From Verrucomicrobiales bacterium (GTDB lineage: Bacteria > Verrucomicrobiota > Verrucomicrobiia > Limisphaerales > F1-80-MAGS106): a stretch of 43,450 bases of DNA. The notes under the pieces were generated by a model. The model saw only the letters and a list, made by a program, of their open reading frames with translations. It was not told where the DNA came from and ran no database searches. The stretch lies in assembly GCA_005805305.1 (NCBI GenBank), contig SYMW01000033.1:1-43450 (forward strand). The letters are read 5' to 3'. This document shows, one piece after another, positions 32,632 to 40,636 of this stretch (position 1 is the stretch's first letter; every line of letters begins with the position of its first letter). Position numbers and translations under genes: made by a program.

Positions 32632-32787
32632 GTCGATCCACGCATTGTCGGTGAGCGCGACCGTGCTGGAAGCCAGTCGCAGCAGCATCTCAGGCTCGCA
32701 GCCACGCCGAACCTGCTGCGGCTGGTGCTTCGCACACAACCGCGCTCCGGGCTGCCAGCCAAATTCACCGACAACTTGTGGATGCAC
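32632..32787 (-). repeat. Family-2 dispersed element, copy L (156 bp)
   Basis: In reverse complement it matches the copy at 37806-37961 along 156 bases with roughly eight to nine substitutions and two compensating single-base indels by eye (about 93-94%). The end at 32787 starts GTGCATCCACAAGTTGTCGG; the other end carries the inverted counterpart, slightly altered in its outer bases (GATCCAC in place of GCATCCAC). It lies 65 bases upstream of the corA start. Confidence 0.9.
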
Positions 32788-32937
32788 CGTTCGGAGATGG
32801 AAACAGGCGCGCATCCGAGTTGTGTGTAGATTGAGTTGCGGCGGGGTCAAAGTCATGATTTCTGATGGCTTCATCAAAGGCGAGCCGGCAAGGGGGCGCG
32901 GTCCGTGGCGGGAGATAGACAACCTAAGGCGCATTAT

Positions 32938-33099
32938 CCTTAAAACGGCAGTTGAACCTCGTGGAAATTTGCTAAAGGCTGGATGAGAAAGGTGCGACGA
33001 AGAGCGAGGCATACCCTTTATGGATCTAGTGAGTGATTCGGAAAAACTGTATCGCCAGGATCTTGCGAGAATTCGCCAGAGGCAACTGCCGTTTTAAGG
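32938..33099 (+). repeat. Family-1 dispersed element, copy C (162 bp, perfect terminal inverted repeats)
   Basis: CCTTAAAACGGCAGTTG at 32938-32954 and its exact reverse complement at 33083-33099 bound the element. The inside matches copies A and B. A forward frame starts with ATG at 33020 and ends with TAA at 33095-33097, inside the right terminal repeat (25 codons). A minus-strand frame enters at the right end and stops at 33020-33018. No transposase is encoded. Confidence 0.92.
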
Positions 33100-33277
33100 T
33101 CTCCGGATGATTGGGTATGAGTGGCCATCGGCCACCGAGCCGCCAAAAATCCCAGCTCGACCGCATAAATCGCGAAGCCCAGACCGCGCTTACAGGTTTC
33201 CAATCAGCACCAACTCACGGTGGGACGAAATTTCTAGAAAATCCAACTCGCGAATGAGTTTCCCGTGTCACTCCCTA

Positions 33278-33349
33278 AGCCGTCACAATTCAGCTAAAGG
33301 TAGGGCCGCGCGGCATCGCAACCCTACCAAGTATTGCGTAACGACGGCT
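33278..33349 (-). other. Nested stem structure at the 3' end of the DUF1501 gene
   Basis: Outer arms AGCCGTC (33278-33284) and GACGGCT (33343-33349) enclose inner arms GGTAGGG (33299-33305) and CCCTACC (33322-33328). The outer right arm overlaps the DUF1501 stop codon. On the minus strand the inner stem is followed by TTT only, so it is at best a weak terminator; it could also be a further palindromic repeat. Confidence 0.45.
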
Positions 33350-34808
33350 AAGTTCTGAGGGCCGCCTTTTGCAAGAGCTTGCTCACGACCTCGCCATGCA
33401 CATCGGTGAGTCGAAACTCTCGTCCTTGGAACCTGTAAGTGAGCTTTTCGTGGTTAAAACCCAGCAAGTGCAGCAGCGAAGCGTGGAGGTCGTGGACGTG
33501 GACCGGATCGCGGGTCGCGTTGAAACCGAACTCGTCCGATTCTCCGAGAGTGATGCCAGGCCGGATGCCGCCTCCGGCCAGCCAGATCGAGAAGCAATTC
33601 GGGTGATGATCGCGCCCGTCATCGCCGCCTTGAACCATCGGGGTTCGTCCAAATTCCCCTCCCCAAATCACCAGCGTATCCTCCAACAATCCGCGCTGTT
33701 TCAAATCCTTGATCAATGCGGCGCTTGCCTGGTCAGTGTCCCGGCAATTCCTGGCAATTTCCTTCGTAAGATTGCCATGTTGATCCCATGCCTCATGGAA
33801 TATCTGCACGAATCGAACCCCGCGCTCGACCAAGCGCCTGGCCAGGAGGCAGCTCGTGGCGAATGTCCCCTTCCCCGGCTCCGCGCCGTAAAGATCCAGC
33901 ACATGCTTGGGCTCGTGTGACAAGTCCATGAGCTCAGGCGCGCTGGATTGCATTCGGTAGGCCATCTCGTACGAAGCAATTCTTGTGGCGATTTCAGGAT
34001 CGCCGACCAAGCCTAATCGCTGCTGGTTAAGCCGTTTCAACGTGGTGAGAGAGTCGCGCTGTATGAAATCGTCAACCCCCTTTGGGTTCGAGAGATACAG
34101 CACCGGATCGCCGGTGTTGCGGAATGCCACCCCCTGATGGACGGTTGGCAGAAAGCCGCAACCCCAGTTTGAAGCGCCGCCACTCGTTCCGTTGGTCCCC
34201 GTGTTGAACACCACGTACGCGGGCAGGGAGCTCGATTCGCTTCCCAAGCCGTAAGTGCTCCACGCGCCCAGGCTGGGTCTTCCAAACTGCGTGCTGCCGG
34301 TGTTCATCAAGATCTGCGCCGGAGCATGGTTGAATGCGTGCGTGTGCATCGACTTCACAATCGCCACGTCATCCACGATAGAGGCCAAGTGCGGCAGCAG
34401 CTCGGACAATTCCGCGCCGGATTGGCCGTGTTTCGCGAACTTGAATTTGGGCCCCAGCAACGATGAATTCGGGTTGATGAAGGCGGACCGGTAACCCTTG
34501 AGCAGATCGGCGGGGGGCAGCTTGCCGTTCCACTTGGTCAGTTCCGGCTTGTTATCGAACAACTCCAGATGGCTCGGAGCGCCCGCCATGAACAAATAAA
34601 TCACCCGCTTGGCTTTCGGCACAAAATGCGGACGCTTGGGAGCCAATGGATCGGCCGTCCCGGCCGGAGAGGCGGAAGCGGATTCTTTCAATAGTGTTCC
34701 CAATGCAATGGCGCCAAGCCCCACGCCGCACTCCTTGAAAAACCATCGTCTCGTGACGTCTCTTCGATGTTCCCGGGCGAAATGTTCTTGTCGAGTCATG
34801 GGATTCAT
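33348..34808 (-). CDS. DUF1501 protein with a Tat-type signal
   Basis: A 486-residue DUF1501 protein, a family abundant in Planctomycetes and Verrucomicrobia with a sulfatase/alkaline-phosphatase-like fold and no firmly established function. The N-terminus has a twin-arginine signal ([19 protein letters not shown]), so export in folded form is expected. Typical blocks: [24 protein letters not shown] in part, [31 protein letters not shown] and [19 protein letters not shown], which include candidate metal-binding Asp/His. It overlaps the DUF1549/DUF1553 gene by four bases, the standard pair. Confidence 0.93.
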   Translation of the reverse strand: MNPMTRQEHFAREHRRDVTRRWFFKECGVGLGAIALGTLLKESASASPAGTADPLAPKRPHFVPKAKRVIYLFMAGAPSHLELFDNKPELTKWNGKLPPADLLKGYRSAFINPNSSLLGPKFKFAKHGQSGAELSELLPHLASIVDDVAIVKSMHTHAFNHAPAQILMNTGSTQFGRPSLGAWSTYGLGSESSSLPAYVVFNTGTNGTSGGASNWGCGFLPTVHQGVAFRNTGDPVLYLSNPKGVDDFIQRDSLTTLKRLNQQRLGLVGDPEIATRIASYEMAYRMQSSAPELMDLSHEPKHVLDLYGAEPGKGTFATSCLLARRLVERGVRFVQIFHEAWDQHGNLTKEIARNCRDTDQASAALIKDLKQRGLLEDTLVIWGGEFGRTPMVQGGDDGRDHHPNCFSIWLAGGGIRPGITLGESDEFGFNATRDPVHVHDLHASLLHLLGFNHEKLTYRFQGREFRLTDVHGEVVSKLLQKAALRT

Positions 34809-37741
34809 TCCTTGGTTATAGCTTCATCGAGGTTCAGCAGCACGCGGGATAATACTGTGTAAGAAGCGAGATCCGCCGGCGTCGCGCCCTTTGGAAGATT
34901 AGCCGGCGGTGAATTGGCGCCGGTTCCCAATTCGGCAACATTCACCCATCCGTCCGCCATGTGCCGTCGTTGCCGGGTCAGCAGCCCGAGCAGCTCCTTT
35001 CTTTCAGCCGCCGTCGGCCAGCGGGAAACAACACGGCGAAAAGCGTACCGAACGCGTTCCGCATCCGTGTGGCCGCCGTGGACCAAGGTCTGCTTTGCGA
35101 GGGCCTGCGCGCACTCGACGAACAGCGTCTCGTTCAAAGCGGTCAAGGCCTGGAGAGGCGTGTTCGATCGAACTCGTCTCACGCAAGACGCATCGCCGTT
35201 GGGCGTGTCAAAAGTTTGAAGCATGGGATACGGCGTCGAACGGCGCCGGAAAGTATAAAACGCGCGCCGATACCGGTCGGGACCTGTCGCGTCCTTCCAT
35301 GGGAACGACATGTAGCTGCTCGGAGCAACAAAGAGGAATGCCGGAGCCGGAGCGTAAATGGAGGGGCCCCCAAGGTTGGTGTTCAGAAGACCGCTCGCAG
35401 CCAGGGCGATGTCGCGCACGATTTCTCCATCAACCCTGAGACGGGCTCCGCGAGCCAGGAGCCTATTGAAGGCGTCCTTGGCGTAAAGCTCGGGGCGCAC
35501 ACGGCTGCTTTGCCGATACGTGGCACTCAGCACGATCAAGCGGTGAAGGTGCTTCACGGACCACGGGAGCGATTCCACAGGTGATTCCAGAGTTCGCCGC
35601 GCTTTGATGGTCGGTTCCATGAATTCGCACGCGAGCCAGTCTAGCAACTCAGGATGACTGGGCGCCTCGGATTGAACCCCGAGATCCTCAGACGTCGCAA
35701 CGATCCCCGTGCCGAAATAGGATTGCCAAACGCGATTGACAAAAGCCCTCGCCGTGGTCGGCGCTTTCTTGTCCACGAACCAACGCGCCAATCTCAATCG
35801 CCCAGGCTCCGCAGAGGGTCGCAGGGGGTGGAGGAATGAGGGCACGCCCGATTCAACCGCCGGGCCAGGCTGCAGCCAATCCCCCCGCTTCAAAAGCGAA
35901 GTCACTCTCGGCTCAGGGCGGGCACTCAGCGCAAAAGTCTGCCCGCTACGCTCCGGAAATTGCTTCCAAAGGGCTTCAATGCGGTCATTGAACTTGGCGA
36001 ACTCAGGCACGGTGGTTCTCCATTGACTGAACACCGCCGCCGCTTGCTCGGCAGTGCGCCGGTCGCTCGGGATGTCTAAAATCTCTCGCGCCAACTTCGG
36101 CAACGGATCCGCCACAGGATCGCTCGCACCCGTGACAGACAAACGAAAGCGACCCACTTCGTCCTGGCACGCAAGGTCGAATCGCAATTCCGTTCCTTCC
36201 CCAAAACCAAGGTTTGTCGACAATTGAAAGACGGCTTTTCGAGCCGCATTGCGACGCCCCGGCCCGGCGTCCACGGTCCAGGAGGTCTTAGAGTTCCCAT
36301 CGATCGCGAATCGCACCGGGCCTCCAAACGTTTTCTCTTTCTCCTTCTCCGGGTCCCCCGCAGGATTCTGTGATTCCTCGAAATCCGCTGTGGCGGCTGA
36401 AATCTTCACGGAAACCAAATTCGTCGGACTCGTGGCGGGCGCCGCTTTCAATGTGAACTCTCGAAGATGGAAGAGACCGTTGTCGCCTCGACCCGGTCCG
36501 CGCATGGGCAGATTGCCGTCGTTTAATACTTCCAACCTCACCGCGGTGATATTCGTCATCGCCGTTTTGGCCTTCACGAACCAGGTGCCGCCAATAAAAC
36601 GATGCCCCCCCGCGAGCAACGAATGGTCCTTCTGCAACTGCAATTTGGAGAGGCCGTCAGGGGCGCCGTATTCCCGTGGTTCCAAAACAATCCATTCCGG
36701 CAAGTCCTTTTGAACCGAAGCTTCCCAACTCTTCAGGCGGCTGGCCCAATCGGGAAACCGGCTCTGTATTTCGCGCTCGATGGCTTTGATCTCACTCAAC
36801 ACGCGATCCCTCCTCGAAAGCTCTTCGTCCGAGTATATTGGCGCCGTGAACTCGTCCACGTCGTTGAGATAGGAAAACATCCGGTAATAATCTTCCTGGG
36901 ACAAAGGGTCATACTTGTGGTTGTGGCATTGCGCGCATTGAACCGTGAGCCCCAGCACCCCCTTCCCAACCGCCTCCATGCGGTCGAACATCGCATCCAT
37001 TCGGAACTGTTCCGGATCGATGGCCCCTTCCTCGTTGATCATCGAGTTCCGCAGAAAACCAGTCGCGATCAGATCCCGCTGCGTGGAGCCAGGGAGCAAA
37101 TCTCCCGCGAATTGCTTGATGATGAATTGATCGTAGGGAAGGTCCTGGTTGATCGCTTCAACAACCCAGTCTCGGTAATGCCACATCTCACGGGCTCGAT
37201 CTTTCTCATATCCATTCGAATCCGCGTAACGCGCCGCGTCCAGCCAATCGCGCGCCCAGCGCTCGCCAAAATGCGGGGAGTTCAGCAAGCGCTCCGCCTG
37301 CCTTTCGTAAGCGCCTTCCGAGCGGTCGCTTAAAAAAGCGTCGGCTTCCTCAGGGGTGGGGGGAAGCCCGGTAAGATCCAATGAAAGACGGCGCAGCAAC
37401 ACGATCCTATCCGCTTCGGGAGATGGACGCAGACCCTCTCGTTTGAGCTTCTCGAGGATGAATTGATCGATCGGGTTCTTGGCCCAGCCGGACGGCCCGG
37501 GCACGAGCACAGACGGCCGCGAAGGACTTTTGAACGCCCAATGGTTCTCCTTAGGCGTGGACATTTCCTTGCCGCGCGACGAAGGAGCTGCCGCGGTGTT
37601 CTCTGTGACGGAACTAGAAGCTTCCAAGATCGCGGCGGCAACCAGCGCCAGCGAAACGGCAAAGCCAATCGAAGCCGGCCAGGGCCGCGCCCGCAGCGCT
37701 ATCGGTCCGCGGGTTCGCGGTTTCTCGAGTGTGGAGTTCAT
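34805..37741 (-). CDS. DUF1549/DUF1553 protein (PSCyt2-PSD1 type), lacking an N-terminal haem domain
   Basis: A 978-residue exported protein with an N-terminal hydrophobic anchor ([20 protein letters not shown]). DUF1549 begins near residue 88 ([22 protein letters not shown]) and includes [22 protein letters not shown] and a CxxCH at 269-273 ([20 protein letters not shown]). DUF1553 forms the C-terminal third ([25 protein letters not shown] onward, then [17 protein letters not shown]). Many relatives start with a separate planctomycete cytochrome domain; here the sequence passes directly from anchor to DUF1549. Coupled to the DUF1501 gene by a four-base overlap. Its role is unknown; a link to sulfated polysaccharide use is often suggested for the pair. 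Confidence 0.92.
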   Translation of the reverse strand: MNSTLEKPRTRGPIALRARPWPASIGFAVSLALVAAAILEASSSVTENTAAAPSSRGKEMSTPKENHWAFKSPSRPSVLVPGPSGWAKNPIDQFILEKLKREGLRPSPEADRIVLLRRLSLDLTGLPPTPEEADAFLSDRSEGAYERQAERLLNSPHFGERWARDWLDAARYADSNGYEKDRAREMWHYRDWVVEAINQDLPYDQFIIKQFAGDLLPGSTQRDLIATGFLRNSMINEEGAIDPEQFRMDAMFDRMEAVGKGVLGLTVQCAQCHNHKYDPLSQEDYYRMFSYLNDVDEFTAPIYSDEELSRRDRVLSEIKAIEREIQSRFPDWASRLKSWEASVQKDLPEWIVLEPREYGAPDGLSKLQLQKDHSLLAGGHRFIGGTWFVKAKTAMTNITAVRLEVLNDGNLPMRGPGRGDNGLFHLREFTLKAAPATSPTNLVSVKISAATADFEESQNPAGDPEKEKEKTFGGPVRFAIDGNSKTSWTVDAGPGRRNAARKAVFQLSTNLGFGEGTELRFDLACQDEVGRFRLSVTGASDPVADPLPKLAREILDIPSDRRTAEQAAAVFSQWRTTVPEFAKFNDRIEALWKQFPERSGQTFALSARPEPRVTSLLKRGDWLQPGPAVESGVPSFLHPLRPSAEPGRLRLARWFVDKKAPTTARAFVNRVWQSYFGTGIVATSEDLGVQSEAPSHPELLDWLACEFMEPTIKARRTLESPVESLPWSVKHLHRLIVLSATYRQSSRVRPELYAKDAFNRLLARGARLRVDGEIVRDIALAASGLLNTNLGGPSIYAPAPAFLFVAPSSYMSFPWKDATGPDRYRRAFYTFRRRSTPYPMLQTFDTPNGDASCVRRVRSNTPLQALTALNETLFVECAQALAKQTLVHGGHTDAERVRYAFRRVVSRWPTAAERKELLGLLTRQRRHMADGWVNVAELGTGANSPPANLPKGATPADLASYTVLSRVLLNLDEAITKE

Positions 37742-37805
37742 TTGATGAAGTTTAACGAAATTGAAGCGCGCGGCCAGAATGAAAAGCGGAGCAAGGATCG
37801 CACCA

Positions 37806-37961
37806 GTGCATCCACAAGTTGTCGGCGAATTTGGCTGGCAGCCCGGAGCGCGGTTGTGTGCGAAGCATCAGCCCAGCAGATTCGGCGTGGCTGCGAGCCT
37901 GAGATGCTGCTGCGACTGGCTTTCAGCACAGTCGCGCTCCACCGACAACGCGTGGATGCAC
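37806..37961 (+). repeat. Family-2 dispersed element, copy R (156 bp)
   Basis: The left end GTGCATCCACAAGTTGTCGG and the right end (reverse complement GTGCATCCACGCGTTGTCGG) are terminal inverted repeats with two mismatches in 20. It is an inverted copy of 32632-32787. It lies 65 bases upstream of the DUF1549 start. Copies L and R sit at the same distance (65 bases) upstream of the corA and DUF1549 start codons, respectively. Confidence 0.92.
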
Positions 37962-38049
37962 CGGGATCGCACCACCCGGCCTGGAACGGCGGCATGCCCT
38001 CCAGGGCCCTTCGGCGCCCCGCCCGAATTTTCAAACCAAAGCCGGTGAA

Positions 38050-38067
38050 CAACTAAATATTTAGTTG
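38050..38067. promoter_or_regulatory. Perfect 18-bp palindrome, probable BlaI-type operator 1
   Basis: CAACTAAATATTTAGTTG is a perfect palindrome 83 bases before the BlaI gene. It overlaps a possible -35 element TTGACT (38065-38070). The half-site AACTA/TAGTT recurs in the second dyad. BlaI-family repressors bind such dyads in front of their own gene; binding here is inferred. Confidence 0.65.
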
Positions 38068-38087
38068 ACTGAACCTCCCTCGAGGAG

Positions 38088-38100
38088 TAGTTAACAACTA
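38088..38100. promoter_or_regulatory. Second dyad, probable BlaI-type operator 2
   Basis: TAGTT (38088-38092) and AACTA (38096-38100) are inverted arms around AAC, using the same five-base half-site as operator 1 but in the reverse arrangement. It covers the place where a -10 element would lie, 17 bases after the candidate -35. Confidence 0.5.
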
Positions 38101-38149
38101 ATTCTTTAATAACTCGCGCGAAAACGCCCGGTCAACACACACAGTTTCC

Positions 38150-38539
38150 ATGGCTAGAAAGAAATCACCCACGCTCACCGACGCGGAACATCGCATCATG
38201 GAGGTGCTCTGGGAAAAAGGCTTTGCCACCGTGGCGGATGTCGCGGAAGCCTTGGCTGGGAAAGACGGCACGGCCTACACGACCATTCTCACATTGATGC
38301 GGATCTTGAGGGAAAAGGGATACCTGGATTGCCGGAAGGAGGGGCGAGCCCATGTCTATCAACCCAGGATAAACCGCGAGACGGCGGCCCGGAAGGCGGT
38401 CCGCCAACTCCTCGCAAAGTTCTTCGCGGGATCACCCAGCGAGCTCGTGCTGGCGTTCTTGAAGGACGAGGATCTGAGTCCCGACGAGATCGATGAGTTA
38501 CGGAAAAAAATCCTCGAATCGGAGGAACCGCGAAGATGA
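38150..38539 (+). CDS. BlaI/MecI/CopY-family transcriptional repressor
   Basis: A 129-residue winged-helix repressor. LTDAEHRIMEVLWEKGFATVADV is the typical start, DGTAYTTILTLMRILREKGYL is the recognition-helix region, and EGRAHVYQPRI leads into the wing. The C-terminal part is the dimerisation helix set, where the partner protease usually cleaves. It should repress its own operon through the upstream dyads until the M56 protein is activated. Its stop overlaps the M56 start by four bases (ATGA). The ATG at 38150 is the only sensible start. Confidence 0.95.
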   Translation: MARKKSPTLTDAEHRIMEVLWEKGFATVADVAEALAGKDGTAYTTILTLMRILREKGYLDCRKEGRAHVYQPRINRETAARKAVRQLLAKFFAGSPSELVLAFLKDEDLSPDEIDELRKKILESEEPRR

Positions 38540-40614
38540 ACACCGACCTCGAAGTCCTCAGCAGTCGATGGCTTGCTGCCAGCCTGAACGGTGGTTACCA
38601 GGGGCTGTTGTTAACCGTCGGAATCTGGCTGGCCCTCAAATTCCTCCCCAAGACCAACGCCTCCACGCGCCACGCGGTGTGGATCTCCGCCCTGGCGCTG
38701 GTCGCGCTGCTTCCGGTGATGCACTTCACCGCGGGCCGCGGAGCTTTTTCCCCAATCGAAAAACAGCTTTTGAGGCCGCCCCCTCCTCCCCAGGATTCTC
38801 AGCGAAGCGCGGGAAGTTCAGGGGGCGAGACGGATTCAACGGCCCCTCCGACCGTGGCGCCTTCGACCTGGCTCCCGACGCCCTTTGGGCCGCCGACTTC
38901 CTCGGTTATCGCCAATGCAGCCCAGGATATGGATGTGCCGCCTAGTTGGCCGCCTCACGCCACGACCATCACCGAGGATGCGCGGTCCGAACCTGCGGGG
39001 AGCGGAGCGACCAGCAGCCCTGCCGGTGTGCCCCTCTCTCGCGCCGAGTGGTCCCTCGCGTTGCCGCCAAGGGTGGCGGCGGCGGTGGTCGGGCTTTGGC
39101 TTCTGACCACAGTGGCGCGACTATGGGGCTTGGTGTCCGAATGCGCCGCCCTCTTCCGTTTGAAACGGTCGGCAACCGCTCCAGACGAAAGAAGCCGCCG
39201 GATTTTCGAGAAACTTAAATTGGAACTTCGACTCTGCCGCGACGCCAGACTGAGCATCTCACCCCAAGTCGAAACTCCGATGGCCGCCGGTTTTTTCAGG
39301 CCCATGATCGTGCTCCCAACGTGGATCGAAGAGAGCTGCACTGACGAGGGAGTGGAGCAGGTGCTTCGGCATGAACTCGCGCATCTGGAACGTCAGGACG
39401 ATTGGAGCAATTTGATCCAGCAGCTAGTGCACGCGGTGTTTTGGATGCATCCCGCGATCCGGTGGATCTCGTCACGATTATCCATAGAACGAGAGATCGC
39501 CTGTGATGATCAAGTGTTGTCCGCGATCCGAGCCCCCAAAGCCTATGCGCTTTTTCTCACTGAATTTGCCGGCCAAATGAAGAACCAAAACTGGACTGTC
39601 GCTCCGGCAGCGTGGACCAGCAAAAACCAACTCAAGGAAAGGATTAATATGATACTCGATTCGCATCGGGACAGCTCTCCACGGCTTGCCGGGACGAGCG
39701 TCGGACTACTCACCACGGCAGCGGTGTTGCTCGCGTTTCTGGGCCTCCAGGCTGGTCCCCGCCTCGCCTTCGCCCAAGCCACCAAAGCGGACGTCAACGA
39801 AGCCACCGCGACGGCGGGCGCCAAGTCCGAACAATCGGCAAACGACGCCCCAGCAGAACCTCACCCGGGCGGAGCGGCCTCCGCCTTAACCGGGACAGGC
39901 GGGCCCCGAGTGAAAGGTGGAGCCACCCTCGCCGCACCCGCAGCGGACCCCGCGCCGGAAGCTCCGCCGCCCGCCACGGTGGAGCCAGTCAAACCCGCTC
40001 CGAAGCGCAGGATGGTTTCACCTGTCCCACGCGTCGAACCGGTCCCGGCAAGCAAGGCCCGGATTTCGGAGGCCGATTCCCTCGAACGCCGGCTTGCAAG
40101 GCTCGAGCGAATGGTGGAATCCCTTGCCGATCGCGAACATCGGAAACCCTACGTTTCGGGATTCGAATTCCAGGGAAAAGGTGGCGAATCCTGGCCCAGG
40201 GAGGACGCCCAAACCAGCGCCGTCAAACCACGGAAACGCGCATTTGTCGAGCTGGACTTCGAGGACCCCAATCGGAGCGAGGAGAACGCGGACATAATCA
40301 AAGAGAAGGCCGAAAAGGAGGCGAATCGAGCGCGTCGCGAGGTCGAGAAATCCTTCAAGGAAGAAGTGAGAATCTCGATCGACGGATCGCATCCGGGGCT
40401 TCTCGCGCATCGTCCAGGAGGGACCCTCTTGAAAGATGGCAGCCAATCCTTGGAAGCCGAGAGAAAGGCCATTGAGTCTCAGCGCCGGGCCTTGGAAAAG
40501 CAAATCCAATCCTTGCAGAAACTCCACCAATGGCTCGAGGAAAAGGAGAAAAAAATGGCGGAAGAGAAGATCTCCGAGCAGAAAATAGAGGAGAAGCAAC
40601 TGAGACGCTTCTAG
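38536..40614 (+). CDS. M56-family (BlaR1-like) membrane metallopeptidase with a long coiled-coil extension
   Basis: A 692-residue membrane protease. Hydrophobic segments are at about 18-37, 47-64, 178-200 and 388-408. The zinc site is HELAH at 279-283 (LRHELAHLERQDDW), with the third ligand Glu in EREIACDDQVL near 319. BlaR1 itself has a penicillin-binding sensor after the last helix. Here about 280 residues follow that are first Ala/Pro-rich and then heavily charged, with predicted coiled coil (LERRLARLERMVESLADR; EAERKAIESQRRALEKQIQS). On signal it would cleave the BlaI-type repressor. The signal is unknown and probably not a beta-lactam. Confidence 0.9.
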   Translation: MNTDLEVLSSRWLAASLNGGYQGLLLTVGIWLALKFLPKTNASTRHAVWISALALVALLPVMHFTAGRGAFSPIEKQLLRPPPPPQDSQRSAGSSGGETDSTAPPTVAPSTWLPTPFGPPTSSVIANAAQDMDVPPSWPPHATTITEDARSEPAGSGATSSPAGVPLSRAEWSLALPPRVAAAVVGLWLLTTVARLWGLVSECAALFRLKRSATAPDERSRRIFEKLKLELRLCRDARLSISPQVETPMAAGFFRPMIVLPTWIEESCTDEGVEQVLRHELAHLERQDDWSNLIQQLVHAVFWMHPAIRWISSRLSIEREIACDDQVLSAIRAPKAYALFLTEFAGQMKNQNWTVAPAAWTSKNQLKERINMILDSHRDSSPRLAGTSVGLLTTAAVLLAFLGLQAGPRLAFAQATKADVNEATATAGAKSEQSANDAPAEPHPGGAASALTGTGGPRVKGGATLAAPAADPAPEAPPPATVEPVKPAPKRRMVSPVPRVEPVPASKARISEADSLERRLARLERMVESLADREHRKPYVSGFEFQGKGGESWPREDAQTSAVKPRKRAFVELDFEDPNRSEENADIIKEKAEKEANRARREVEKSFKEEVRISIDGSHPGLLAHRPGGTLLKDGSQSLEAERKAIESQRRALEKQIQSLQKLHQWLEEKEKKMAEEKISEQKIEEKQLRRF

Positions 40615-40636
40615 CTGTTCACATCGCGATCTATCG

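Larger units (their letters stand above)
32567..33347. other. 781-base gap without a convincing gene, filled largely by two repeat elements
   Basis: The region contains family-2 copy L (32632-32787), family-1 copy C (32938-33099) and a nested stem structure beside the DUF1501 stop (33278-33349). Open frames crossing it, such as one at 32500-33012 on the minus strand, are generated by the repeats and show no recognisable family. Nothing else is seen between the elements. Confidence 0.7.
37742..38149. other. 408-base gap between the divergent DUF1549 and BlaI genes
   Basis: Holds family-2 copy R (37806-37961), then two dyads in front of the BlaI gene (38050-38067 and 38088-38100). The part 37962-38049 shows nothing recognisable. 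Open frames crossing the repeat are not called as genes. Confidence 0.7.

Noticed and set aside
32500-33012. Open frame of 170 codons on the minus strand over family-2 copy L
   Set aside because: The open reading comes from the repeat; the same peptide (VVGEFGWQPGARLCAKHQ) appears in frames over copy R on other coordinates, without a shared start or flanking coding sequence.
32632-37961. Composite transposon bounded by the two 156-bp copies
   Set aside because: No transposase or integrase gene is present between or beside the copies, and no target-site duplication is obvious; only the inverted repeat arrangement is supported.
37463-38056. Open frame of 197 codons on the plus strand across the DUF1549 start and copy R
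   Set aside because: It is antisense to a well-supported gene for half its length and repeat-derived for the rest.
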